DNA of 64,000 bases from positions 2,502,001 to 2,566,000 of the forward strand of contig JAVTVJ010000049.1 of the NCBI GenBank assembly GCA_034509425.1, read 5' to 3'. Source of the stretch: Eopsaltria australis (taxonomy: Eukaryota > Chordata > Aves > Passeriformes > Petroicidae). The translations under genes and the position numbers were made by a program. Below the pieces are notes generated by a model. It saw only the letters and a list, made by a program, of their open reading frames with translations. It was not told where the DNA came from and made no database searches. Below, one piece after another: positions 1 through 64,000 of this stretch; position 1 is the first letter of the stretch; each line of letters starts with the position of its first letter.

Positions 1-3000
1 ATCCTCAAGATAATGCACTAATGACTGGCTGAGACTGCTGATGATACTTAACTGTACTCCTGAGGTGCTGCAAGCGACCACTTCATCTAAGCAGAATTTG
101 TTTTTCCTTTTGAAAATGGAAAATGAAGCCAGGTTGCTCACCGGCTCATTTAAAATCAGAAGTTACCTCCTGAAAAAGGTCATTTGTGTTTGATAACTTC
201 TTTCTTCTACACGCTAGAAAACAAGTTCTTTAAAGTAATACTTGAACTGTTGTATAGCTAATTTGTCAAGGCATGTCAAATTTCCTTTTGGCTTCCCCAG
301 ACAAAGGTCTGACCCATACATGTTCTGCCAGAGGCCTGCCAGCTGCGTTCAGAGCTGGGGTCATGGCACAGCCAGGAGGAGCAGAAGGAATTTCCTGCAG
401 GGTCAGGCACAGGCAGCACAGCTCCCTAGAGGGGAGCCAGCAGCAAAAAAGAGTTAAGCATCTCGGAAGCAGCCTTTCACAGCTGTTTCTAGCTCACCAG
501 GCTGATCTGCCAGCAGCACTCTGAGCACTGAAGGATGACTCCGTTTACTTCAGCCTCTAAGTGATCCCACTCAGTGGTGTGCTGCTATGCAATACTGCAC
601 AATTCTTGCTTTCAAGAATTTACAAATGGAAGTAAATGCTTCTCTTGACTTGAGAATGAGAATTACCTGGATAAGTCAAAAAGTCTCTATTTATGTCTCT
701 AAAGATGTAACATCCATGTTTCCAACACATTTCAATTTAGTCTCTTTTAGAATCCTCTAAAGTACTCATTTTGATAAATACATCTGTCATAAAAATAAAT
801 CATCCTCAAATCTAGTTGTGACTTATGTGCATACCTTTTACATTAACTTCCATAGTAGAAAGGAAGAACATGTATAGTAGCACTTCAGAGAAAACACTGT
901 AATAAGCAAAATCAAATAAACATTTTTACACAGAAAACAACATCACTACATGACTTAAAGCCTTTTCAAATAAATTTTTAATTTTCTTTAGGGTTTTTGC
1001 ACAATGATAGAAGTTTCATTAGAGTGTTCTTGTTTTCAAAATATGAAGTTGTCTCCACAGTTGTTCCCACTAGTCTATGTGCTTTCCTTGCAAGGTGGTT
1101 TCTTATTTAAGATGTAGACCAGAAACAGTTACATGCACATGCATGGAAATTATGTCCTCTGTATTAATATGATTAATATGATATTAATAGGAAAAAGGCA
1201 GTCTAACAAGAAAAATGTTCTCATTTCTGAACAGCTGAGTTTCTATTTTCTCTCTAAGTAATGAAAATAGACTGGTCTGGAAAACTAAATTCCCTTCTGT
1301 GCCTCCTGTTTGTACAAGTGTTTTTGTAAGTGCACATCATATGAATAGAGCAACATTTAATGGTTAGGAAGTTCTTCCTGCTTGCAAAAAAACAAAGCTA
1401 AAAAATAATTGCTTATTTTTAAAAGGCAAGAAGACAGAGCTATGCTTGTTATAAGAAATGCCAAACAAAGTATCTCTTGGCTTGTCACTAAATCCCAAAT
1501 TAGCCTTACTTCAATTCTAAAACCCATTTGTGAATCAACAGTGGTTTTACTTTTTACAGTTTTATATTATATGCAAAAAGATTGCATAGGTTTTATGGTT
1601 TCATTATTTATTTGTTCTATTTGCAACTGCTCTTATTTTTATCCTTTTTGTTTGTTTGTTTTGTTTGGTTTTTAAGTCTATTTTGAATAATGGCATGGGT
1701 AAGCTGAACATAGAGCAAGTCCCCTTGCATTTTTCCCATGTATTTGGCTAAGCATATCCTAGGAAATAACATTCAGATCAGTAACAAACAGTAGAAATTC
1801 TACTTAAGAGTTCAAAAGTCACAATAACACATTTGGTTTAATTTGTTTATCTGGTTAAACTGTCATTCCTTGGTTATATTTTCTTACCAAATATCTTTGT
1901 TAAGTACTGTGAAAGGGAAAAATAATTTATCATGATTTTTTAAACGCCTAGAACCACCAAAACCAAGACTTCCATTCCAGCAAAAGTTTTCCACAGCTGG
2001 TGTAAGTTTAATTCTATATTTTCCTCAGTTCATAATCTGGATATTATTAAATTAGTAGAAAAGCAATGCTATTCTATGCCTCAAAATAAAATTCCTTTGA
2101 AAGTGATTTTTTTCCCTTGGAACAACATGAAAGCTTCTGGAGTATTCTTGGCTTAGCTCAATATATTTGCTAAGTAGCAGAGACTTAGTGCACAAAGCTC
2201 TTTGCTACACTTAGGCATTCTGTATGTCTGCTTTTCATCTCATTATAGAAACTTGAATATTTTTGTGATAGAACAATCTAGCACCATTCAAAAACTGCAC
2301 AACTGCTTTACATATTTCTGGGGAAGGGCTGCACTTTAAATTAGTGATTAATTTACTGAATTTTACTTTTTAATTAACATACACCTCTGCAGTAAGTAGC
2401 TCTGCACATTTTGTAATGGTAAAATGATATATATATATACATATTTAAAACAATAACTAATGTAACAGAAGACAAATTAGAAGAGCCTATTTCATAAAAC
2501 CTAAATTAAAACCTATTTTCGGTGAGCTCAGGAGGAATCATGTGCTTTTGACACTGAAGTCTAAATGCTAATAAATGCAATTACATGGATATTTTATCCC
2601 TCCTGTGGAGAAAAGGAAGCTGACACCTGAATGTCAGTCAGAGACCATGGAAAACATTGCCAGCAATTCCCATCCTTCAAATGTGTGGACTGTGTTGAGA
2701 CTGTGGGTTTTTAGTCTGTCTTCTTGAAGTAATATATCGAACCAGTTGTGAAAAAAGTGTTGTTTTCAGAAAAAAAATTAATTACCCACTCAGTTTATCT
2801 TCATTTTAATACGTAAAGGTCAATTTAAGTAAAAAAACCCCACCTTTTTATTGTTAACTTCTTGAATAAAACTTTTTATAAGTCACTTCCACCATTTGGA
2901 TAGTTCAAGTTTTGAGGAAGCCATGTCTGAGTCAGCTGACACAGAATACAGAAAGCAGATGTTTCAAGTATGCAAAAGTATTAAAGTTATTTGTGAAATT

Positions 3001-3083
3001 AATGCAATTTTATAATCACAATTTTATAATTTATTTTTAAAGTTTATAGGCATATACAAAATACATGTGTATACTTACATCCT

Positions 3084-3430
3084 GGAATAGTTTGACTTGG
3101 GAGGAACTTTTACAAGTCATCTAGTCCAAATCCTCAGTAGTGAGATGGGATATTTTCAACTAGATCAGGTTGCTCAGAGCTTCATCTAACCTGACTTTGA
3201 AGGTTTCCAGGGATGGGGCTTCTACCTCTCTGGGCAACCTCTGACAGTGTTTCACAAACCTTATTGTAAAAAATGTCTTCACTATATCTAGCCTGCATCT
3301 ACCATCTTCTAGTTTAAAACTACTACTCCTTGTCCTATTGATACTGTCCCTATTAATAAATCTGTCTCCAACTTTCTTTTAAGTCCCCTCTAAGTATTGA
3401 AAGGACACAATACTGTTTCCCTGGAGCCTA
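3084..3430 (-). mobile_element. CR1 LINE 3' fragment
   Basis: The plus strand reads as the antisense of a CR1 3' end: aagtcatctagtccaaatcc, actagatcaggttgctcaga, ccagggatggggcttctacc, tctgggcaacct and ctactactccttgtcctatt. CR1 sense is therefore on the minus strand, with its 3' end near 3084. The ATTCTATG-type terminal repeat is missing. It is noncoding and diverged. Confidence 0.85.
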
Positions 3431-3635
3431 ATATATAGTCTATACTTTGAAGATTTTCATACACTCATCAGTGAAAATAGCAAAAGGCACGAAGAAAAGC
3501 TCTATTTAAGTGGGTTTTTCAAAGAACAATTTAGTTAGGTCTCTAATTAAAAAATCTATGTTTTATTTAGCTAAAGAACACCTGTTTCCTATGAATATGA
3601 TGATTCTATAAGCACTGCCTTGTACCTTAGTGCAC

Positions 3636-4719
3636 TGGGTTTGTGTACAAGCTTTTGGTAGCAGGAGGAGCTACACAGGTGGCTTCTGTGAGAAGCTGCC
3701 AGGCGCTTCCCCCATGCGTGACAGAGGCAATGCCAGCTGATGCCAACACAGACCTGCTGCTGGCCAATATCTCATCAATCAGTGGTGGGGTAGAACCTCT
3801 GGGGTAACATAGCTGAGAAGCATGGAAGTGTTACAGTGGACAAGTGCTTGCAATCAGATGAGAGAGAAGTGAGATTATGTCAGAGGAACGGCTCTGCAGG
3901 TGCTGAGGTCAGTGGAGAAGGACGGGCAGGAGGTGCTTGAGGTGACCCAGCAGAGATTCCCTGGCAGCCTGGGGTGAAGACCACAGTGAAGCAACTGTGC
4001 CCCTGCAGCCCAGGGAGGTCTGTAGTGGAGAAAAGATCCACCTGCAGCCCATGGAGGAGGTGAATGCCTGAAGGAGGCTCTGAATCCATGGGGAGCTTAT
4101 ACTGGAGCATGCTCCTGGCAAGACCTGTGAAATTGTGGAGACAGGCACCCACACTGAAACAGGTTTATTGGCAGGACTGGTGACCTCATAGGACACCTAA
4201 CCTGAAGAAATGTGTTCCTGAAGGACTGTTTCACATGGAAAGGGACCCACACTGGAGCAGTTTGTGAAGAACTGAAGCCCATGGGAAAGACTCACACTGG
4301 AGAAGGCCATGGAAGACTGTCTCCCATGGGAATGGCCCCACGAGAGAGTAGGGAAAAGACTACTTGCTCTGAGGAAGAAGCAGCAGCAGAAATAATGTGT
4401 GACAAACTGACCCCCCATTCCTCATCTCCCTCACTGCTGGGGGGAAGGAGGCAGAGAGCAAGGAATAAAATGAAGCCCAGGAAGGAGGGAGTGCAGGGGG
4501 ACAGGTATTTAGGATTTGTTATACTACCCATTATCCTGCTTAGATTTTGGTAGGCAAATGAGCTGAATTTACTATCAAAGTCAAGTTGTTTTGCGTGTGA
4601 CGGTAATTGGTGAGTGATCTTTCCCTTCCCTTATCTCAACCACGAACCTTTTCTTACCCTGTCCAGTTGGGAAGAGGCTTTGGTGGCTATCTGGCCTCCA
4701 GTCAGGGTCAACACACCCA
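3636..4719 (+). mobile_element. Avian LTR-type repeat, probably solo LTR
   Basis: It starts tgggtttgtgtacaagcttt and contains ggcttctgtgagaagctgcc and ggccaatatctcatcaatca. It ends in gtgacggtaattggtgagtg and ccagtcagggtcaacacacc. I recognise this as a repeat common in bird genomes with TG...CA ends and a polypurine GC-rich centre. The middle (about 3900-4340) is a degenerate tandem array of units resembling cctgaaggactg...catggaaagggacccacactggagcag. ORFs on both strands here are chance readings. No clear target-site duplication was found, and the family name was not determined. Confidence 0.7.
3900..4340 (+). repeat. Degenerate minisatellite inside the LTR-type repeat
   Basis: Variants of the words cctgcagcccatggagg, cacactggagcag and ctgaaggactg recur at roughly 40-60 base spacing (for example near 4010, 4045, 4145, 4215, 4250 and 4295). 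Units are imperfect and vary in length. Confidence 0.6.
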
Positions 4720-5298
4720 CCCTGGTTTTGCATAAGCTCTATGATTGCATTAAGCACTGTAGCATAGCATTGATTTCTCTCTTTTACTCAATGCATTGTT
4801 TTCACTAAGCAGAGTACCTCCAGCATCCCAGAGACCAGAAAGAGGAGTAGAGAAGAAGTTTGAATTCAAACTCTCCAGTCTTGGCTAAGGGTGGTGTTTA
4901 TTTTTACTGCTTCAGTAATTTCTCTGTCTAAAAGTGTATGGAGTAACAATCCTTCACCTTCTGCAGCCAAACCCGACCTTTCTGTCAAAACTGATAGACA
5001 CATTGTTGTGATGAGACTATTTTATCCAATCCTTGTTTTCAAGTGAAAGGTACCTCAAGTCAGAAACTTCCTAGAGAACTCATTTCCTCAACTACTTGAA
5101 TAATATTTATAAGAGCTATTTTCATGTTATCTTCCTCACAGTTGTCTATTGAGAAGAACAGTTGCTAAACAGAAACTGCTGCTAAATGTCGAAAGTAGGT
5201 GAGCTTTTTTCCAAATAATGTGTTTACTCTCAAGATAACTGTATTTCTGACATATGAAGGAAAGTCTTAAATTCTTTTGTTTAAATAAATAGTACTTA

Positions 5299-57894
<52,596 letters not shown>

Positions 57895-59757
57895 TTAGCA
57901 TGAACTTTTTGTATACTGGTAATTCAAGAACTTTAAGTGGAATGAAAGTAAAAAGAACTTCCAAAAATCCCAGTAAGTTCAGCATATTTGATATAAAGGT
58001 CAGCCTGACATTTCAATTAAATTGACTGACAAGTATCAGCCTGCAAGAAGCAGCATTTAACATGAAAGTGAATTCCAGACTGTAATACACTTGACTGCAA
58101 ATCCAAAGTCAGTCACTGGAAATTATTTGATAGTTAAGGCAGGCACAGTGGACTAGTCAGAACCTTTATTCTGTATTTCCAGGCTAACTAGCTATTCATC
58201 ATTACTCAATGCTTACAAAAATCTTAAAAAAAAATTTAGGACGTATGTGATAGGAGTCCAGACCTTGAATCTTGCTCTGTTCACCCATGTACTAAATAGC
58301 TCCAGTATTAACAGAAGGCCAATTCACTTCTACGTCCCAGAACTCATTTGAGCACTTGCATAAAAAAAGAGTGATACACATCAAACTGATGAAACTGATG
58401 ACACTCTTCCCTCTTGTGTAATTGCCTTACGTTACAGGCTGATCAGCTGAGAGTTAGATATTCACTTGTGATGAGCCTGACTAAACATAACTCATTAAAA
58501 TTCTATATTTGTAAGGATTTTGTCATATCAGACAAAAGAACTATATTGGAACTGAAGATCATCCAAATAAAAATTTTTCCACTCAGCTGCTAAAGCATGA
58601 AAAATCTCTATTTTTTTATCTTTCCATTTTCAAGTAAACTACAAAAGGCATCAAGTGTCTATTCTCTTTTAATTATGAAAATACTTTCATAAAAGAGACA
58701 CATTAACTCTTTCATGATAGGAAAGAAGGTTTTGTAAGGAAGCAAAGATCATCTATTGGTTCATTTCAGTCTCATAAAAGCAATACTTTGTAATAAACAC
58801 TTCCCCTCCTGCCTTCCTTCCACTCCCCCCACAAGTGAAAGCATTAGAAAAGCATGGCAGTAAGTTTAGCTGTTCAATAATTAAATTCTTTAAAAATGTG
58901 ATTAAAAATAATAATTTTATATTTAGTTCCAAAGGGAGGCCCCCTGATTCTTTCCTCTTTCAGATGGAATGCACTCTATGACTCAAAACATGAGTGATAG
59001 TGCCCAGAAGATATGCCCAAATGAGACTGACCTTTTTTAACTAGATGCATTGCCTGACACAATGCCTTACACTAAGGAAAAGGAAATGTACCAATTAAAT
59101 TGACTCTTCTGCTGTTTATTGTACTTTTTAAAATCCACTGCATCCTCAGAAGCACTTCATGTTCTATGTTACAGGAGATGGTTCTTCAGTGACACTGTCC
59201 TGCAGACTTACTGAGACGTAACCACATGATTAAAAAAACTGCTACAGAATGATTCAAAACTTCCGGTAGCCAAATAATAATAATAATTTTGCTTCTTTAC
59301 TGGGCTTACTATGAAAAGATCACAAAAGGGAGACAAGTATTCTGATATTTCATTTATAAATTTATGCTATCTGTATATTTCAAAGACACTATTCAATTTA
59401 GGAGAGGCATGAAGGAGGGATCATGAAATCAGCCAGTGTTATAGGGCCGTTTATGAAAACTGCTAAGCTTAACACTATAACTGACACAGGCAATTTAAAT
59501 TATACAAGATTTCTAAGCCTTTTTTCAATTAACTTCAGTATTACTATAGATGCCTACATAATCAAGGCCAGTCACTGTTACAGATGTTTATAATTTTTAA
59601 TTAGAGGATGACACTAGAAAAGAGAGCATCTATCAAATATAAAACTTAACATTTCCTACATTTCTTATATGATGTTCTGAAGTCAAAACAGAGACTACCA
59701 TTTTGTTGACACCAAGAGTTTAAGTTTTTGGGTTTTTTTAAACTGCCTTGGTTTTAA

Positions 59758-59836
59758 TAGTAATGATAACCTTATAATAAATAATAATTAAGATAATGAT
59801 GATAATAATAACAATAATAATAATGTACGATGATAA
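59758..59836. repeat. Imperfect (TAA)n/(GAT)n repeat
   Basis: ataataaataataattaag and gatgataataataacaataa form a degenerate trinucleotide array. Confidence 0.85.
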
Positions 59837-61255
59837 CACTAATTTTGCCAGAGAAACACCCTAAGGATTTCTGAAAAAATTCTCAGTTTTCAATACAATA
59901 TATTAATATGCCATTTTCAGTTTTTATCTCATGACTATACTGTAACAAAAGGGCCAAACGCAGAATTTTAAAAAATGAAGAAACTATGTGGAACTATGTG
60001 GAACTAGTCAATGCATTGATGTTACATATTTCTTGTAAATTATGAAAAATCCCTATTCTAATAAATGCACTAGAATCACTGCTTCCCTGCAAAATACCAA
60101 ACATTTATGTAAAAACCTTCATATATTATACAATTATGTATATTTGTATTATTATTTAATAGGAAAAAAGGCATATAAGTTACATTATAGCTTTTCTTAT
60201 TTTCTTAAGAGAAAACTATTGCACGTATTTTGTCCTTATTTGGGGGGAAAGAAACGTTACTACCCAACCCAAAAAGCCCTAAGCTTAGAGGGCAACACCT
60301 TGTGCAGAATCTCTGGCAGGTAATCTCTGAAAATTCCTGTCTGCAGCCACAGTGAAAGAAGCAAACGCTACTGGGGATGGAAGGGTGTGGTGCGTGCAAA
60401 AAGCTGTCAGGTGCACAGAGAAGCATTTGTGTCAGAGTCCAGGCACTATGACATTCCTTTGGAAATATAAAACCTAGGCCCAGAAATTAAATTATGCATT
60501 TACCATCTCTTCTCCTTGAAAGAAATAAATGTGGTTCTGAGAGCAAATACTTTTTTGACAGACACTGAAGTTGTGTCACTAAGAGATATTCCTGACTAGG
60601 ATGACTCCCAGCTTTCCCTCCATGTTGCCTTTGTAGATCATCAATAACTGCTTGAAATTTAGTCACACGTATTTTGTTTATTTAACATTAAATGCAAAAG
60701 CAGAGTAAAAGTTTAGAAAAACTGGAAGCTAAATGAATACTGTTTATTGACACCATCACCATGCAAAAAAGCAAATGTGGATATTGTTGGTTGCAGAGCA
60801 ATAATATTATAAGTAGCCAGTAGAGACTACATTTTATAGCCTGCTATTTTTAGAAACATGGATCCTCTACTATGGTGTACCATATTAATGAGTTTGTCTG
60901 CAACTCCTCCAGATGCAGTATCAATCTGACACGCATCCCTGGTTCTTAATTATAAAAGTTACTGGATACACCCTTTCAGATAAAGAGGAGAAATGCAAAC
61001 GAAAATCCCCAAATGAAAACAACCCAAACATTTAAATAAAAGCTAGAAGTATAGTTAGGACATGAAGATAACAGACAACAGTGTAAAAATATCAGGTTGG
61101 AAATAAAATAAAGCTATTATAAAACAGGACAAAAGGAGTGGTGAAAGCAGAGTAAATATTAACTATTGGGAAGGCATTTTAGAACTTTAACACTGACCAG
61201 GGGAAAGGAACACTTACTGAAGAGGCTCAAAAATATCAAAGATTTTAAACGACAA

Positions 61256-61305
61256 AGCAAAACCAAAACCAACCAACCCCAAACAAGTAAACCAAATCAA
61301 AACTA
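61256..61305. repeat. AAAC/CCAA-rich simple repeat
   Basis: caaaaccaaaaccaaccaac followed by cccaaacaagtaaaccaaat on the plus strand. Confidence 0.7.
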
Positions 61306-63729
61306 ATCATTTAAATATAAGATATTCCTGTGCTGGTTGAGAAATATGTGTTAGATGGCTGAAAGGGTTTGATAAATTCAATTCCCTGGCAGCTGAAGTC
61401 ATTCTGCATCCTGCTTTATGGTCCTGAGCCAAGTTCTTCTGGCTCCTCCCACCTTGTTTTTGTTCCTGAAATTATTACTGTATTTGATCCAGCTTGAATT
61501 TATCCTTTTTGAAAACACATGGAAGAAACCTTTACACAATACTTAGGATTAATGAAGTGGAATGTATCAACTAATCTATATATTTTCCTGACAGACTTCG
61601 GTCAAGATGTCTGTAGAATGCAACTGCCATTTTCACACAGATCTCATCTGGTTCCTCATAGTTGCCCTGTAAATGACAAGTCCACACAACTTTCTTCTAC
61701 TCTGTTCTTTCCAGTAGATTACTTCTCAGCCTAAAGTATAATTTTTTATTCTCAACCAAGTATAAGAACTTGTACTTTGCAACATTAATTTTTTAATCAC
61801 TTTTACTGTGCCAAGCTTTAAGGCTATCCAATTCCAGCCTTTAAAAAAGTTTGCTTCCCAGGTGGTCTTTGGAGAGCTTCAATAATAACTCCTTCTCAAA
61901 GTGGTATTTTCCTGTTTCATTGAACACATATCATCTCCCTTTCATCCAAGTCCTTATTCATTTTATCTCTACTAACTCCCATGATTTTATCTGACTAAAC
62001 AGATTGTAATAAATAAATATCCCAAGTGGTCTACTGAAAATTATGAAAGCACTTTTTTTCTTGTTGCTTCTCTTTATCTAGAATTTATGCTATAAACTTA
62101 CTTCTGCCTGTCCTTAAGTTAAAATTAGATAAAATTATGAATAGTTTTTCTATGATAATTCTCTAAGTACTTCTAATATAAATATATCTCTGATATCTTT
62201 CAAAAACATCTTTAAAACTTACTAAAATCAAATGCAAAATGACACCACTCCAACTGAATAAAAAAATATTGCAAATTATGATCAATTAGATTAAGAGCTT
62301 GAATTTTCTCAGTTCGAACAAAATGTAGTAACTAAACTGAGGAAGGCAGGATAAAGGAGTTTTCAAAGCTGAAATGTTGCTAAAATATTCCAACAGCAAT
62401 ACAAATAAACAAATAATGGAAGCTTCTTTTAAGCATTGTTTTTCTTCAAGAGTCATACATCTTGGGTTGCCATTTTTAGTATTTATCAATATTGTTATAA
62501 GTCAAAAGATAAAATTATGTCATTGCACTTTTAAAACAGAGTGGGGCAGTAGGACTCTGTTAGGGAAAAAAAAGATGAGGGCAGCTGTACAGTGCTTTGA
62601 CCAACAATTCTGTTTTCTTAATCCTAAGTATATTGGGTCGATGTGTGTAACACGGAACAGTTTGATGCTCTAAATTTAGCACATTTAGGGAAAGAGCTGT
62701 TATACTTGTATTTGAGTTTTCTGAAGAAGTTAAACAATAAATAGTGAAAGCAGGGCTATTTCAGTTCTTTTCCTATACATGAAAAAATCCAATCTCCAAT
62801 TCCTTTGATTGCCCAAATGGTCTGTAGGGAGCTGTACACAATCATAAAAGTCATTTGTGGTCTTAGAATACCAAGTCAGGTTGCTAGGAAGAGAAACATT
62901 GAAGTATATGAAATTTATTGAGGCTTAGTAGTTCCTTACTGTCTCTTAGTATGAGTAAAGAAAAACCACAATAGCACTGTGAATAAAAGGTTTTAAAAGC
63001 TAAAAAGTATGAGATGTTATTTTTGTAGTCTGTGTATCACTTTATAATTGATTATGTTGTTAAAGGGAGGAAGGGAGGAAGTTCTTACTCAACTGTTGAC
63101 TGCCTTGGTTAATTTAATTCCATTAACAAATGTGCAATTTGAACCTTCTTATTTGCTTCCATAAGTTCTGTGTATTTATTCAAAGCAGCCACAAAACTCT
63201 TCTGAGTCTAAACCAATGAACATTATGCCAAACAGTACCCACTATTTAAAATTAAGACCGCAGCAAGCCTGTATTTATTTTGTTTGCCTATTTCAAATCT
63301 AATATAAAATAAAACAACAATCCAAGCAAAAAGCCTTTTGTCCATGAACCACAGTAAGCCCTGTACTTAATGTATAACATTATTTGGTGGCTTGAATTAG
63401 CTGAAATGCAGCTAGGTAATGTGCCTTTTACTCTCCTGGCATTGATCCCACTTTCCTTAAAATGACATACATAACAAAAGCTTTTTCATCAGTGTCATTC
63501 TGCTGTTCTTTTACAGCAATTTTAAAATCAGCACACATCACCATTAGCATGACTAATTTTGCCATTATCTGCTGTATATTCTGCTTTGAACTTGTTGTAA
63601 ACATATTATTCACACATTTAGTAGAATGTTTCAGTATGAAAAGTAACAGAACATGGTTCATGAGTGCCTGTTCTCTAAGATCTTATGTCAGCAAATAAGT
63701 CTTTCTGTTACCAAAATCCATTTAAAAGC

Positions 63730-63770
63730 ACACACACAAACAAAACCTAAAACCAACCAAACAAAAAAGT
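63730..63770. repeat. CA and AAAC-rich simple repeat
   Basis: cacacacacaaacaaaacct followed by aaaaccaaccaaacaaaa. Confidence 0.7.
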
Positions 63771-64000
63771 ATAAATAATTTTTTCATTACTCCTTAGTGT
63801 TTTAGCTATGGAGCTTGGATTAAAATTCAGGCAACTGTTGTCACAAAAAGCTGAAAGTTCTTAATGTTATAATTATCACTTATTCATCTTTTGTCTTTGC
63901 TGACAAGAGACTTGAAAACATTTTTTGTTGAAAATATAGTATCGTAATAGCTCCTGCTTTTTGGAAGTCCTGTAGAAACCAATTCCTTGAGAAAATTATC

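Noticed and set aside
3590..3612. gatgattctata, resembling the CR1 terminal ATTCTATG repeat
   Set aside because: It is too short, and no CR1 body is attached on the expected side.
4212..4553. 113-codon open reading on the plus strand with others opposite
   Set aside because: It lies inside the LTR-type repeat with a degenerate tandem core and has no recognisable protein family.

Overview
This window is intronic and exonic DNA from a vertebrate nuclear genome, most likely a bird and probably a neoavian or passerine. It is AT-rich and gene-poor. Several truncated CR1 LINEs and several solo-LTR-type repeats of kinds I associate with bird genomes are present. No prokaryotic operons, tRNA or rRNA genes, CRISPR arrays or intact mobile-element ORFs were seen.

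One gene can be supported: the central part of FSTL5 (follistatin-like 5), read on the minus strand. Seven coding exons were located by matching translations to my memory of the vertebrate FSTL5 protein, then fixed by splice sites and reading phase. In gene order they are 57673-57839, 39123-39243, 32021-32182, 30008-30142, 16748-16774 (a 27-nt microexon), 12298-12416 and 5317-5466. Joined, they give 881 nt, that is, two bases of a split codon followed by 293 codons without a stop. This corresponds to about residues 243-536 of a protein of about 847 residues. It covers both Ig-like domains, the linker and the start of the C-terminal propeller-like region. The signal peptide, Kazal and EF-hand exons must lie above 64000, and the rest of the C-terminal region below position 1.

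Two splice features stand out. The microexon has a weak donor and a UGC-containing acceptor of the type used by neural microexons. The intron between 12298 and 5466 appears to use a GC donor (GC-AG intron).

The remaining sequence (about 98%) is intron. Layout: 1-5316 intron with a CR1 fragment and a long LTR-type repeat; 5467-30007 introns with a CR1 fragment at about 18.0-18.8 kb, a 150-bp and a 50-bp tandem duplication, and a 25-bp perfect inverted repeat; 30143-39122 introns with two CR1 fragments in opposite orientation; 39244-57672 an 18.4-kb intron with a CR1 fragment at 39.7-40.4 kb, a 23-base G run, and a cluster of LTR and CR1 remnants at 51.4-56.3 kb; 57840-64000 intron with only simple repeats. 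Repeat families and boundaries were recognised by eye and are approximate.
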